From an uncultured Muribaculaceae bacterium (GTDB lineage: Bacteria > Bacteroidota > Bacteroidia > Bacteroidales > Muribaculaceae), in assembly GCA_910584495.1 (NCBI GenBank), contig CAJUAR010000001.1, positions 42,507-106,506 of the forward strand: a stretch of DNA of 64,000 nt, given 5' to 3'. The notes beneath the pieces are model-generated. The model did no database searches. It had not been told where the DNA came from and worked only from the letters and a program-made list of their open reading frames with translations. A program made the translations under genes and the position numbers. Below, piece after piece: positions 25,090-32,077 of this stretch; the first letter of the stretch is position 1; each line of letters opens with the position of its first letter.

Positions 25090-26192
25090 AACTGCTTATC
25101 TAATAGTGTTTCGGCACAAATTTCAAGTTGCTGGCGCACAGATTCTTCGTGTATTGCCGAAAGGACGTTGCGCATAAATTCGGCATCCATGTCGAGCGAC
25201 ACGGCAGTGTCGACACGACGCTGCATCAGGTCGTTGTAACGCCCCGGCTGCACTACGGGCATGCGGTGCTCCTTTTTGAAACGGCCAATGTCGCGGGCAA
25301 CACGCATACGTTTTGCCAAAATTTCGATAAGTTCGTCGTCGATGCGGTCGATTTGCTGTCGCAGCAAGGCAAGACTTTCGGTTGAAGTCGATTGCTCCGG
25401 TTTGACAAGTGTGCTGACAATGTACTGCAGCACTTCGGGCGTAATCTGCTGGGCTTTATCGCTCAGAGCGGCATCGGGGTTGCTGTGCGTTTCGATGATA
25501 AGTCCGTCGAAATTCATGTCGAGGGCTTGTTGCGAAAGAGAAGCGATAAGTTCGCGTTTGCCACCTATGTGACTTGGGTCGCAGATGATTGGCAGGTCGG
25601 GCAAGCGACGGTGCAGCTCGATGGGTATGCGCCATTTTGGAGGATTGCGGTAGATATGTTTGCCGTAGCTTGTGAAGCCTCGATGTATGGCACCCAAACG
25701 GCGCACCCCGGCACCATAGATGCGTTCCAATGCGCCTATCCACAACTCAAGGTCGGGATTCACCGGGTTCTTGACGAGAACTGTGAGCTGATTGCGGCGA
25801 TGGTCGGGCAAAGAGGCAAGCACGTCGGCAATTTCCTGCACAGCAAAAGGATTTGCCGAAGTGCGGGCTCCAATCCAAAGCACATCGACACCGGCATGGA
25901 GAGCCTCGTGGACATGACGCTCGGTGGCTACTTCGGTTGCTACGAGCATACCGGTTTCTTCCTTCACCTTGGAAAGCCATTCGAGAGCCGGGGTCCCGAT
26001 GCCCTCAAACCCACCGGGTTTGGTGCGCGGTTTCCACACACCGGCACGAAACACACGCACACCGGCTGCGGCCAACGCACAAGCTGTGTCCAAAGTCTGC
26101 TGCTCGCTCTCGGCGCTGCAAGGACCGGCAATGATAAGCGGCGAAGTCATTTTCTCATCGCCAAAAAGAGGCAATAAATCTGTTATAGGCAT
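25086..26192 (-). CDS. Bifunctional 3-deoxy-7-phosphoheptulonate synthase / chorismate mutase
   Basis: 368 residues. Residues ~15-260 are a type I-beta (KDO8P-synthase-like) DAHP synthase: IIAGPCSAES, VFRAGVWKPRTKPGGFEG, ATEVATERHVHEAL, LWIGARTSANPFAVQEIA, PIICDPSHIGGKREL. Residues ~275-368 are an AroQ-type chorismate mutase (LRQQIDRIDDELIEILAKR). The protein thus starts the shikimate pathway and also makes prephenate, which its operon neighbours convert to Phe and Tyr. The mutase domain may also give feedback control, as known for this fusion. The start overlaps the aminotransferase stop by 10 bp. Confidence 0.94.
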   Translation of the reverse strand: MPITDLLPLFGDEKMTSPLIIAGPCSAESEQQTLDTACALAAAGVRVFRAGVWKPRTKPGGFEGIGTPALEWLSKVKEETGMLVATEVATERHVHEALHAGVDVLWIGARTSANPFAVQEIADVLASLPDHRRNQLTVLVKNPVNPDLELWIGALERIYGAGVRRLGAIHRGFTSYGKHIYRNPPKWRIPIELHRRLPDLPIICDPSHIGGKRELIASLSQQALDMNFDGLIIETHSNPDAALSDKAQQITPEVLQYIVSTLVKPEQSTSTESLALLRQQIDRIDDELIEILAKRMRVARDIGRFKKEHRMPVVQPGRYNDLMQRRVDTAVSLDMDAEFMRNVLSAIHEESVRQQLEICAETLLDKQL

Positions 26193-27352
26193 GATTCTAT
26201 TCTGTGTAAAGCTTCGTTTAAAATTGATTCGGGAGCGCAGAGAGAGATGCGCACATAACGGTCGCCGGCACTACCGAAAATAAAACCGGGAGTGACGAAA
26301 ACGCGGGCCTTGGCAAGGACCTTATCGGCAAAAGCCTCGGCTCCCTGCTCTGTGTCGGGGATACGGCCCCAAAGGAACAGCCCCTGCTGCCCCGGGCTGC
26401 AGGTGCACCCAAGGGCGTCCATAATCCGGGCTGCAACAGTCTGCCGACGGCGATAGGTTTCGTTAAGTTTATCGTACCACTCGCGCCCACTGTCCAAGGC
26501 CGCGATGGCGCCTTCCATAACAGCCCGAGGCTGGCCGGAATCGATATTGCTCTTCACCTTGAGCACCCACTCCACGAATTGCGGATTCGACACCAACATG
26601 CCCACACGCCATCCGGCCATGTTGAGACATTTGCTGAGCGAGTTCATTTCGATGCATACATCGGTGGCTCCGGGCACGTTGAGAATGCTCAGCGGACGGT
26701 CGTTGAGAATAAAACTATAGGGGTTGTCGTTGACAATGACTATGCCGTGTCGACGGCCGAAATCAACGAGTTTTTCGAAGAGCTCGCTTGTGGCCGGTGT
26801 GCCCGTGGGCATGTGGGGATAGTTGACCCACATCAGCTTGATGCAGTCCAATGGCAGACGCTCCAAAGCCTCGAAATCGGGCATCCAGCCACGTTCGGCA
26901 CAAAGATCGTAGGTAAACACCTCGGCTTGTACCAGCCGCGAGGCCGAGGAATAGGTCGGGTAGCCGGGGTTTGGCACCAACACACCGTCGCCGGCATTGA
27001 GGAAGGCCATGGCAATATTGAGCACACCTTCCTTGGAGCCTATCAAGGGCAGTATCTGGCGGTCCTGGTCGAGACCTTCAACGCCATACCATGCCGCATA
27101 CCAGCGAGCAAAGGCACGGCGCAGCTCGGGCAGACCGACAGTCATCTGGTAGCTGTGGGAGTCGGGACGTCGCCAGCATTCCACAGCAGCGTCGACCGCT
27201 GCCTGTGGCGGAGGCATGTCGGGGCCTCCTATGCCCAGCGAAACAATGTCAACGCCCTGTGCCCGCAGAGCGGCTATTTCTTTGAGTTTGCGCGAAAAAT
27301 AATATTCGCTCACGGCATCGAGCCGCTTGGCCGGTACAATATCTTTTGTCAT
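26183..27352 (-). CDS. PLP-dependent class I/II aminotransferase (aromatic operon)
   Basis: A 389-residue fold-type I aminotransferase. It has the substrate-binding GIGGPDMPPP near the start, the PLP region GSKEGVLNIAMAFLNAGD, an NDNPYSF block, and the Schiff-base lysine in MNSLSKCLNMAGWRVGM. The sequence resembles the LL-diaminopimelate/aspartate aminotransferase group. Its position between pheA and the DAHP synthase/chorismate mutase gene indicates transamination of phenylpyruvate and hydroxyphenylpyruvate (inference from context). It joins pheA by an ATGA overlap. Confidence 0.9.
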   Translation of the reverse strand: MTKDIVPAKRLDAVSEYYFSRKLKEIAALRAQGVDIVSLGIGGPDMPPPQAAVDAAVECWRRPDSHSYQMTVGLPELRRAFARWYAAWYGVEGLDQDRQILPLIGSKEGVLNIAMAFLNAGDGVLVPNPGYPTYSSASRLVQAEVFTYDLCAERGWMPDFEALERLPLDCIKLMWVNYPHMPTGTPATSELFEKLVDFGRRHGIVIVNDNPYSFILNDRPLSILNVPGATDVCIEMNSLSKCLNMAGWRVGMLVSNPQFVEWVLKVKSNIDSGQPRAVMEGAIAALDSGREWYDKLNETYRRRQTVAARIMDALGCTCSPGQQGLFLWGRIPDTEQGAEAFADKVLAKARVFVTPGFIFGSAGDRYVRISLCAPESILNEALHRIESCL

Positions 27353-28233
27353 ACTCCAGTGTCATTTTTAGGATCGGAAACGGCGCAGTATTCGCCCAGC
27401 AGACGGAAGTCGTTGATCAGAGGCCGCACGGCATCTATCGCCTGATGATAACGCACCACATTGTCAAAAGTTAAATCGACATAGAAACGGTACTCCCATT
27501 CGCGGCCAATGATGGGTGTCGATTGTATTTTGGACAGATTCATGTCGTAGAACGAAAGTATGGTGAGCACCTTTGACAGCGCACCCTGTGTGTGCGGCAA
27601 TGTGAACATGACCGAAGCCTTGTCGACTGCCGTCGGAGCCGGCCCTGTCTCGGCAGCAAGCAAGGGGTCGGCAATCACCAGAAAACGAGTGAAATTTCGC
27701 TTGTTGGTCTCTATGCCTTCGGCAAGAATGTCGAGCCCATAGAGTTCGGCCGCAAGACGCGGGCACACAGCGGCATGGCCTTTGAGCCTGTCGCGTGCAA
27801 TCTCCATGGCACTTCCGGCAGTGTCGAAACGCTCAACCATCTTCATGCGCGGTTGCCGCCGCAGCCACTGCTCGCACTGCATAAGAGCCATGGGATGGGA
27901 ATTGACTTCGAAAACATCATCAATCGAAGTGCCGGGCAGAGCGGCAAGAACGTGCGAAATCCGTTTCTTATGCTCGCCAATGATGCGTACCTCGGCCGTG
28001 CGCAGCAGCTCGTGGTTGGCCAGCAAACTGCCGGCTATTGTATTTTCGATCGCCACAATGCCCAGCAGCGAGGCATCGTAGTGTACGGCCTCGAAAAGCT
28101 CAGAAAAGGTATCGAAACCAACAGTTTCCACCTCCATGCCGTGCGCGCCGAAGTACTCGCGGGCCGCCGCATCGTGGAAGCATCCGGCAACTCCCTGGAT
28201 TGCCACTCTCGGTTTGTTTTTGCTATCTGCCAT
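27349..28233 (-). CDS. pheA: Prephenate dehydratase with ACT domain
   Basis: The ATG at 28233 gives 294 residues starting MADSKNKPRVAIQGVAGC; an in-frame ATG seven codons upstream lies inside the attenuator terminator and is unlikely to be used. The catalytic domain shows GVAGCFHDAA, VAIENTIAGSLL and the conserved Thr in NKRNFTRFLVI. The C-terminal ACT domain (LPHTQGALSKVL ... NLSKIQSTPI ... WEYRFYVDL) senses Phe. It converts prephenate to phenylpyruvate. It is the first structural gene of the four-gene aromatic operon, located directly downstream of the leader peptide and terminator. Confidence 0.94.
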   Translation of the reverse strand: MADSKNKPRVAIQGVAGCFHDAAAREYFGAHGMEVETVGFDTFSELFEAVHYDASLLGIVAIENTIAGSLLANHELLRTAEVRIIGEHKKRISHVLAALPGTSIDDVFEVNSHPMALMQCEQWLRRQPRMKMVERFDTAGSAMEIARDRLKGHAAVCPRLAAELYGLDILAEGIETNKRNFTRFLVIADPLLAAETGPAPTAVDKASVMFTLPHTQGALSKVLTILSFYDMNLSKIQSTPIIGREWEYRFYVDLTFDNVVRYHQAIDAVRPLINDFRLLGEYCAVSDPKNDTGV

Positions 28234-28235
28234 AT

Positions 28236-28277
28236 AATTAAAATTAAAAAGCACTCATCTTTGCGGGACGAGTGCTT
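28236..28277 (-). terminator. Attenuator (intrinsic terminator) in the pheA leader
   Basis: On the minus strand AAGCACTCGTC (28267-28277) pairs with GATGAGTGCTT (28249-28259), 11 bp with one G-U pair and a 7-nt loop. A T-rich tail TTTAATTTTAATTA ends 2 bp before the pheA start codon. A terminator placed before the first gene, behind a leader peptide, is the hallmark of transcription attenuation. Confidence 0.88.
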
Positions 28278-28320
28278 GGAATATCTTCAATTGCTCAATG
28301 TCAATTACAGCCGCACCGTC
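28267..28320 (-). promoter_or_regulatory. Antiterminator pairing of the Phe/Tyr attenuator
   Basis: GACGGTGC at 28313-28320, inside the last codons of the leader peptide, is complementary to GCAC-T-CGTC at 28267-28275 (8 bp with one bulged T). The second arm is the 5' arm of the terminator, so the two structures exclude each other. A ribosome stalled on the upstream Phe/Tyr codons would leave the first arm free. A ribosome at the stop codon (28305) would cover it. Confidence 0.7.
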
Positions 28321-28385
28321 TCGCTCTTACCTGCAAAGTAAAAGTAATAATACGAAAACTGGTAAAACGACGAGAACGAGTTCAT
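28305..28385 (-). CDS. Phe/Tyr-rich leader peptide of the aromatic amino acid operon
   Basis: A 26-codon reading frame begins 14 nt after the end of the -7 box. Five Phe and five Tyr codons lie between codons 4 and 17, including a Y-Y-Y-F-Y-F run. The rest is Ser-rich at the front and ends GKSETVRL before TAA. The composition matches the two end products of the downstream genes (pheA, tyrA). It should act as the sensor: shortage of charged tRNA-Phe or tRNA-Tyr stalls the ribosome and favours the antiterminator. The peptide itself probably has no function. Confidence 0.85.
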   Translation of the reverse strand: MNSFSSFYQFSYYYFYFAGKSETVRL

Positions 28386-28405
28386 TTTGACAATGGTTTA
28401 TGCTG

Positions 28406-28437
28406 CAAAGTTACACATTTCCATCATACCTGCAAAA
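28406..28437 (-). promoter_or_regulatory. Promoter TTTG-N19-TAACTTTG of the aromatic operon leader
   Basis: On the minus strand TTTTG at 28433-28437 and TAACTTTG at 28406-28413 are 19 bp apart, an excellent match to the Bacteroidetes consensus. Transcription would start near 28400, giving a ~165-nt leader that contains the leader peptide, antiterminator and terminator. The rest of the 28438-28566 gap holds only an A/T-rich stretch between this promoter and the next gene's 3' end. Confidence 0.8.
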
Positions 28438-28566
28438 TTTTCGAACAAAAAGTTTTTTTATTTTTATTTGGAGAGACAAGCGGCAAACATTGTGTGTTAA
28501 TGTCCTGAATAAAAATAGTGCGGCTCTTATGCAGAACCGCACCTTTTGTTCTAATATATTCTGTGA

Positions 28567-29877
28567 TTATTTCACAATTTTGCGAACAGAGCCGTCGCTC
28601 ATGCGCACAATGTTGATGCCTTTAGCCAGACGTGCACGCTGAGAGCCGTCGACCGAGTAGATTTGAGCAACAGAGACGTTGCCGGCAGTCTCGATCGATT
28701 CCACTCCGGAAGTGCCTTTGACATCGATGAGGAAGGTTGTAAAATAGGCAAGAGATTCCGGGTCTTCGAAGTTTTCAATGAAGAAGCCATAGCCGAGAAT
28801 ATAGCGGCCGTCGGCCGACATGCCTGTTGGCAGACAGTAGCCAATGGAATCGGCAACGCCAAACATTTCGTCATAGGCTGCAAAAGCCTGTCCCAACAAC
28901 TGGGCCTGGTCTTTGCCAGCTTCCCAGATGAAGCTGCCGAAGCTTTCGAACAGAGGCTGCGTGCCAACGATTCCAACCATGGTGCCGTTGTCGGCAATAG
29001 CTGTGGGAAGAAGCCCTGTTCCGTTTTGGTCAATTTCCTGAGGTTCGCTGTAGATTGTCAATTCTTTAGATTCCACGTCGTAGACAACCGGCACTCTCAT
29101 GGGTATATCGCCTTCGACAATAGTTCCTTGAAAAAGAGCATATTTGCCATTGTTGCTCAGACCGGCGGGATGCAGGCCGTAGAGAGTCTTTTCGCCGGCG
29201 GCCATGTCTTCGTCGGTCATAATCACATATTTGCTGAAGAGAGGGTCAACAACATATTCGCCATTGTCGCCGAGAGTCCACAGAACAGCGGGGCCGAAGT
29301 TGCCAATCGAGCCAAGGATAACCTTGCCGTCGCCGCTGATATATTTTGCAGCCGAGCCTGTGCCGACATATTCGCCAAGCAGGGCTTCGTCGGCTTCGGG
29401 GAGGAGTGTCCATTCGCCGCCGTCTTTGGAATAAGCAGCATAGGTAAGATAGCCTTTGGCCACAAGCGAGCCTACCAAGATGGAGCCATCATTGGTCAGG
29501 GCTTCGCCCAGCACATATTTATATTCGTCGGACGGGGTGGCGAGCACGGTTTCGACACCTTCGAACGAGTAGGTCACGCCCGGACCGTTGTAGCCAATGG
29601 CAAGGCCGTTGTTGTCGACATGGCGCAGCTCGGCTCCTTCGGGGTCTTCGGTGAGTTCAAACATAAAATCGTTGTTTACGAGGTCGGCAACGAAATAGCC
29701 CGAGGCCATATCTAAAGAGCCGCAGGCATATCTGCCATCGGGCGAAATGCTCAGGCCCATAAACTGGGGTTCGTCGAGGCCGGGAGTGCCGAGGCCCATT
29801 GTAAGCATTCTGACGGTTTGCGCGTTCATGGTCGAACACAGTGCAAATCCAAGAAATAGAGTAAAGAGTTTTTTCAT
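28567..29877 (-). CDS. Secreted beta-propeller-like protein with T9SS-type C-terminal domain
   Basis: A 436-residue exported protein: signal peptide MKKLFTLFLGFALCSTMNA, then repeated blocks of the kind SPDGRYACGS, TNDGSILVGSL, SGDGKVILGSI, SNNGKYALFQG and SADGRYILGYG. Spaced ~50-70 residues apart, they suggest blades of a beta-propeller. The C-terminus (VAQIYSVDGSQRARLAKGINIVRMSDG, then VRKIVK) has the Y-x-x-x-G ... GINIVR pattern of type A T9SS sorting domains. It is probably secreted or surface-attached; the function is unknown. It has its own promoter at 29977-30008. No operon partner. Confidence 0.8.
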   Translation of the reverse strand: MKKLFTLFLGFALCSTMNAQTVRMLTMGLGTPGLDEPQFMGLSISPDGRYACGSLDMASGYFVADLVNNDFMFELTEDPEGAELRHVDNNGLAIGYNGPGVTYSFEGVETVLATPSDEYKYVLGEALTNDGSILVGSLVAKGYLTYAAYSKDGGEWTLLPEADEALLGEYVGTGSAAKYISGDGKVILGSIGNFGPAVLWTLGDNGEYVVDPLFSKYVIMTDEDMAAGEKTLYGLHPAGLSNNGKYALFQGTIVEGDIPMRVPVVYDVESKELTIYSEPQEIDQNGTGLLPTAIADNGTMVGIVGTQPLFESFGSFIWEAGKDQAQLLGQAFAAYDEMFGVADSIGYCLPTGMSADGRYILGYGFFIENFEDPESLAYFTTFLIDVKGTSGVESIETAGNVSVAQIYSVDGSQRARLAKGINIVRMSDGSVRKIVK

Positions 29878-29976
29878 AGGAATGACATTGGCTCTGTTGG
29901 TAAGAATACGACGAAGGCCGAGCCTTTATGCCTATCGCCATACCATCTTATCTGCATTTTTCCGGAAAAGACCTTG

Positions 29977-30008
29977 CAAAGGTACATCTTTCCGCTCAAT
30001 AATGCAAA
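29977..30008 (-). promoter_or_regulatory. Promoter TTTG-N20-TACCTTTG of the secreted propeller-like gene
   Basis: On the minus strand TTTG (30005-30008) and TACCTTTG (29977-29984) are 20 bp apart, ~100 bp upstream of the start at 29877. Confidence 0.75.
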
Positions 30009-30019
30009 TTTTTAACCAC

Positions 30020-30060
30020 AAATTCTTCTTTTGTCACACAAAAGAAGAATTTTTTTGGCA
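30020..30060 (+). terminator. Orphan intrinsic terminator
   Basis: Perfect 15-bp stem: AAATTCTTCTTTTGT (30020-30034) pairs with 30038-30052 around a 3-nt loop and continues into a T-run on the plus strand. There is no plus-strand gene upstream, so it may end an unannotated small RNA or insulate the divergent promoters. Confidence 0.65.
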
Positions 30061-30082
30061 GCGAGGACAATAATGCACCTAA

Positions 30083-30100
30083 ATTATCGTAAATAAAATA
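30083..30100. promoter_or_regulatory. Candidate shared operator, copy 1
   Basis: ATTATCGTAAATAAAATA, which matches 15 of 18 positions with the copy at 32044-32061 upstream of the GH20 gene; the first 11 bases are identical. It lies 131 bp before the kinase-like start. Confidence 0.4.
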
Positions 30101-30230
30101 TACAGAAAAGTTGTTGAGTGTTTTACATATGCATAGAATGTTTCCATGTGTAAGCTTGAACTGACAGCTATTAAGAAACTCACCACCGGCATCTATATCA
30201 ACCGACAAGGGAAAAAGTTCCATAACCACC

Positions 30231-31328
30231 ATGAACCTCAATGAAATAGCACAACAATTCTCGCTCACCGGCAAAATAGCGGAAATCAAACCTCTCGGCG
30301 ACGGATTCATCAACGACACCTTCATCATCCGCACCGAAGGCACAAGCCCGGACTATATTCTCCAGCGCAAGAACAAGAATATTTTCCCCAATGTTCCGGC
30401 CATGATGGAAAACATCAGAAAAGTGACCGACCACATCCGAAAAAAAGTGCTTGCCGAAGGAGGCAATCCTACACGTGAAGTGATGACCGTTGTGCCCGCC
30501 GCCGACGGACAACTCTTCTTTGTCGACGACCAAGGAGAGTACTGGGCTGTATCTGTTTTCATCGACGACACCACGGCCTATAACAGAGCCGATTCTCCGG
30601 CACTCGCCCGAAAAGGAGGTGAAGGAATAGGCCGTTTCCAAGCCCAGCTGTCCGATTTTCACGAAGAGCTCACCGAGACAATCGAAGGCTTCCACAACAT
30701 GACACACCGCTTCCGCCAGTGGGATGCGTCGGTACGTGCCGATGCTGCCGGCAGAGTGAAAGACATTGCCGAAGAAATTGGATGGATCGAAAGCCGACGC
30801 GACAAAATGCTGGCATACCGCAAGCTCGTCGACGACGGCACAATTCCCACACGAGTGACTCACAACGACACCAAAATCAACAACATTCTCTTCGACAAGG
30901 ATGGGAATGTGCTCTGCGTGATAGACCTCGACACGGTGATGCCGGCCCCTGTCCACAACGATTTCGGCGATGCCATCCGCACTTATGCCAACACCGGAGC
31001 CGAAGACGACGAAGACCTTGACCGCGTGAGCCTCTCGCTGGAAATGTTCAGGGCCTATGCCGACGGATATCTTTCGCAACAGGCTTCCAAACTGACCCAA
31101 GCCGAAATCGACTGGATGGCATTCTCGGCAATCTACATCACCTTCGAACAAGTGCTTCGCTTCCTGATGGACTATATCGATGGTGACAAGTACTATAAAA
31201 TCAAATCGCCCAAGCACAATCTGCAACGGACCCACGCCCAGTTCCGGCTGCTACGCAGCATGGAGGAACAGTACCCGCAGATGTGCCAAATAATCAAAGA
31301 AACTACCGAAAACTACCGTAAATGCTGA
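30231..31328 (+). CDS. N-acetylhexosamine 1-kinase-like phosphotransferase
   Basis: A 365-residue cytosolic kinase of the aminoglycoside-phosphotransferase fold. It opens with PLGDGFINDTFII (nucleotide loop) and has the catalytic block THNDTKINNILFD, where Asp and Asn are the Brenner residues. The Mg-binding VIDLDTVMPAPVHNDFGDAIR follows. This last pattern is typical of the NahK-like group that phosphorylates GlcNAc/GalNAc at C1. Its neighbours, a CBM9-like protein and a GH20 hexosaminidase, support a role in using N-acetylhexosamines released from host glycans or chitin fragments. Substrate is inferred. Confidence 0.82.
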   Translation: MNLNEIAQQFSLTGKIAEIKPLGDGFINDTFIIRTEGTSPDYILQRKNKNIFPNVPAMMENIRKVTDHIRKKVLAEGGNPTREVMTVVPAADGQLFFVDDQGEYWAVSVFIDDTTAYNRADSPALARKGGEGIGRFQAQLSDFHEELTETIEGFHNMTHRFRQWDASVRADAAGRVKDIAEEIGWIESRRDKMLAYRKLVDDGTIPTRVTHNDTKINNILFDKDGNVLCVIDLDTVMPAPVHNDFGDAIRTYANTGAEDDEDLDRVSLSLEMFRAYADGYLSQQASKLTQAEIDWMAFSAIYITFEQVLRFLMDYIDGDKYYKIKSPKHNLQRTHAQFRLLRSMEEQYPQMCQIIKETTENYRKC

Positions 31329-31927
31329 TTCGACGCATACCTATAGAACAAGCCGCATGGCACAATCTCGACTTCTGCGACTGGCCCGAAGAGTTTCCTT
31401 ACAAGCCGGATGTAAAATTCCGCATGTGTCATTGCGGCGATGCGCTGACAATAGACTTTTCGGTGAGCGAAGACTGCTGCGCCGCTACCACCGACAAAGA
31501 CAACGGTGAGGTGTGGAACGACTCATGCGTGGAGTTTTTCTTCCGTATGCCCGGTGATGCCGGCTACTACAACATCGAAACCAATTGTATAGGCACCGTT
31601 CTGATGGCCCACCGCCTTGGCAAGAACAAGGAAGTGAAGATGGCTCCGCCACAGGTACTATCCACCATCCTGCGCAAACCCTCGCTGGGGCGTGAACCAT
31701 TTGCCGAAAAGAAAACGCCGACACAATGGTCTCTGCGGCTCGTCATTCCTGCTTCGGCATTCTTCATGCACGCAGTGAAAGACTTCTCGCAGCTGGAGGC
31801 AACGTGCAATGTATATAAATGCGGAGATTTGCTCTCCATGCCGCATTTCTTATCGTGGGAACCCGTAGAGACACCTGCTCCCGATTTCCACAGACCCGAG
31901 TTTTTCGGCAATGTCAAATTTGAATAG
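31322..31927 (+). CDS. CBM9-like carbohydrate-binding family protein
   Basis: A 201-residue protein without signal peptide, overlapping the kinase gene by 7 bp. The pattern FRMCHCGDALTIDFSVSED, then GEVWNDSCVEFFFRMPGD and YYNIETNCIGTVLMAHR is that of the carbohydrate-binding family 9-like (DOMON/CBM9) proteins common in Bacteroidales. It has many Cys for its size (seven or more), consistent with a cytoplasmic location. Role unknown. Tight coupling to the kinase suggests that it acts in the same hexosamine pathway. Confidence 0.75.
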   Translation: MLIRRIPIEQAAWHNLDFCDWPEEFPYKPDVKFRMCHCGDALTIDFSVSEDCCAATTDKDNGEVWNDSCVEFFFRMPGDAGYYNIETNCIGTVLMAHRLGKNKEVKMAPPQVLSTILRKPSLGREPFAEKKTPTQWSLRLVIPASAFFMHAVKDFSQLEATCNVYKCGDLLSMPHFLSWEPVETPAPDFHRPEFFGNVKFE

Positions 31928-32043
31928 CCCTTGCCATAAAGCATGATTTAGAAAATATTCCATTCGTTGAATTCCGCAACAACAGTGACCTTATCGAAGA
32001 TTATTCTAAAAAATAATATACAAAACGCGCCCATGCGTGTCTT

Positions 32044-32061
32044 ATTATCGTAAACATGATA
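32044..32061. promoter_or_regulatory. Candidate shared operator, copy 2
   Basis: ATTATCGTAAACATGATA, part of a partial palindrome TTATC-N8-GATAA, 17 bp before the GH20 start. It matches the element upstream of the kinase-like gene. Confidence 0.4.
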
Positions 32062-32077
32062 AACCAATCCCCATACC

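Larger units (their letters stand above)
29878..30230. other. Divergent intergenic region
   Basis: 353 bp. It contains the minus-strand promoter at 29977-30008, a strong intrinsic terminator hairpin at 30020-30060 with no upstream gene on its strand, and a sequence (30083-30100) shared with the region before the GH20 gene. No clear plus-strand -7 box was found before 30231. Confidence 0.6.

Noticed and set aside
28663..29715. 350-codon plus-strand open frame opposite the secreted propeller-like gene
   Set aside because: The minus-strand gene has a signal peptide, repeated blades and a promoter; the plus frame has none of these and is a codon-bias shadow.
30198..31235. 345-codon minus-strand open frame opposite the kinase-like gene
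   Set aside because: The plus-strand frame holds the complete kinase catalytic motifs; the minus frame has no family resemblance.
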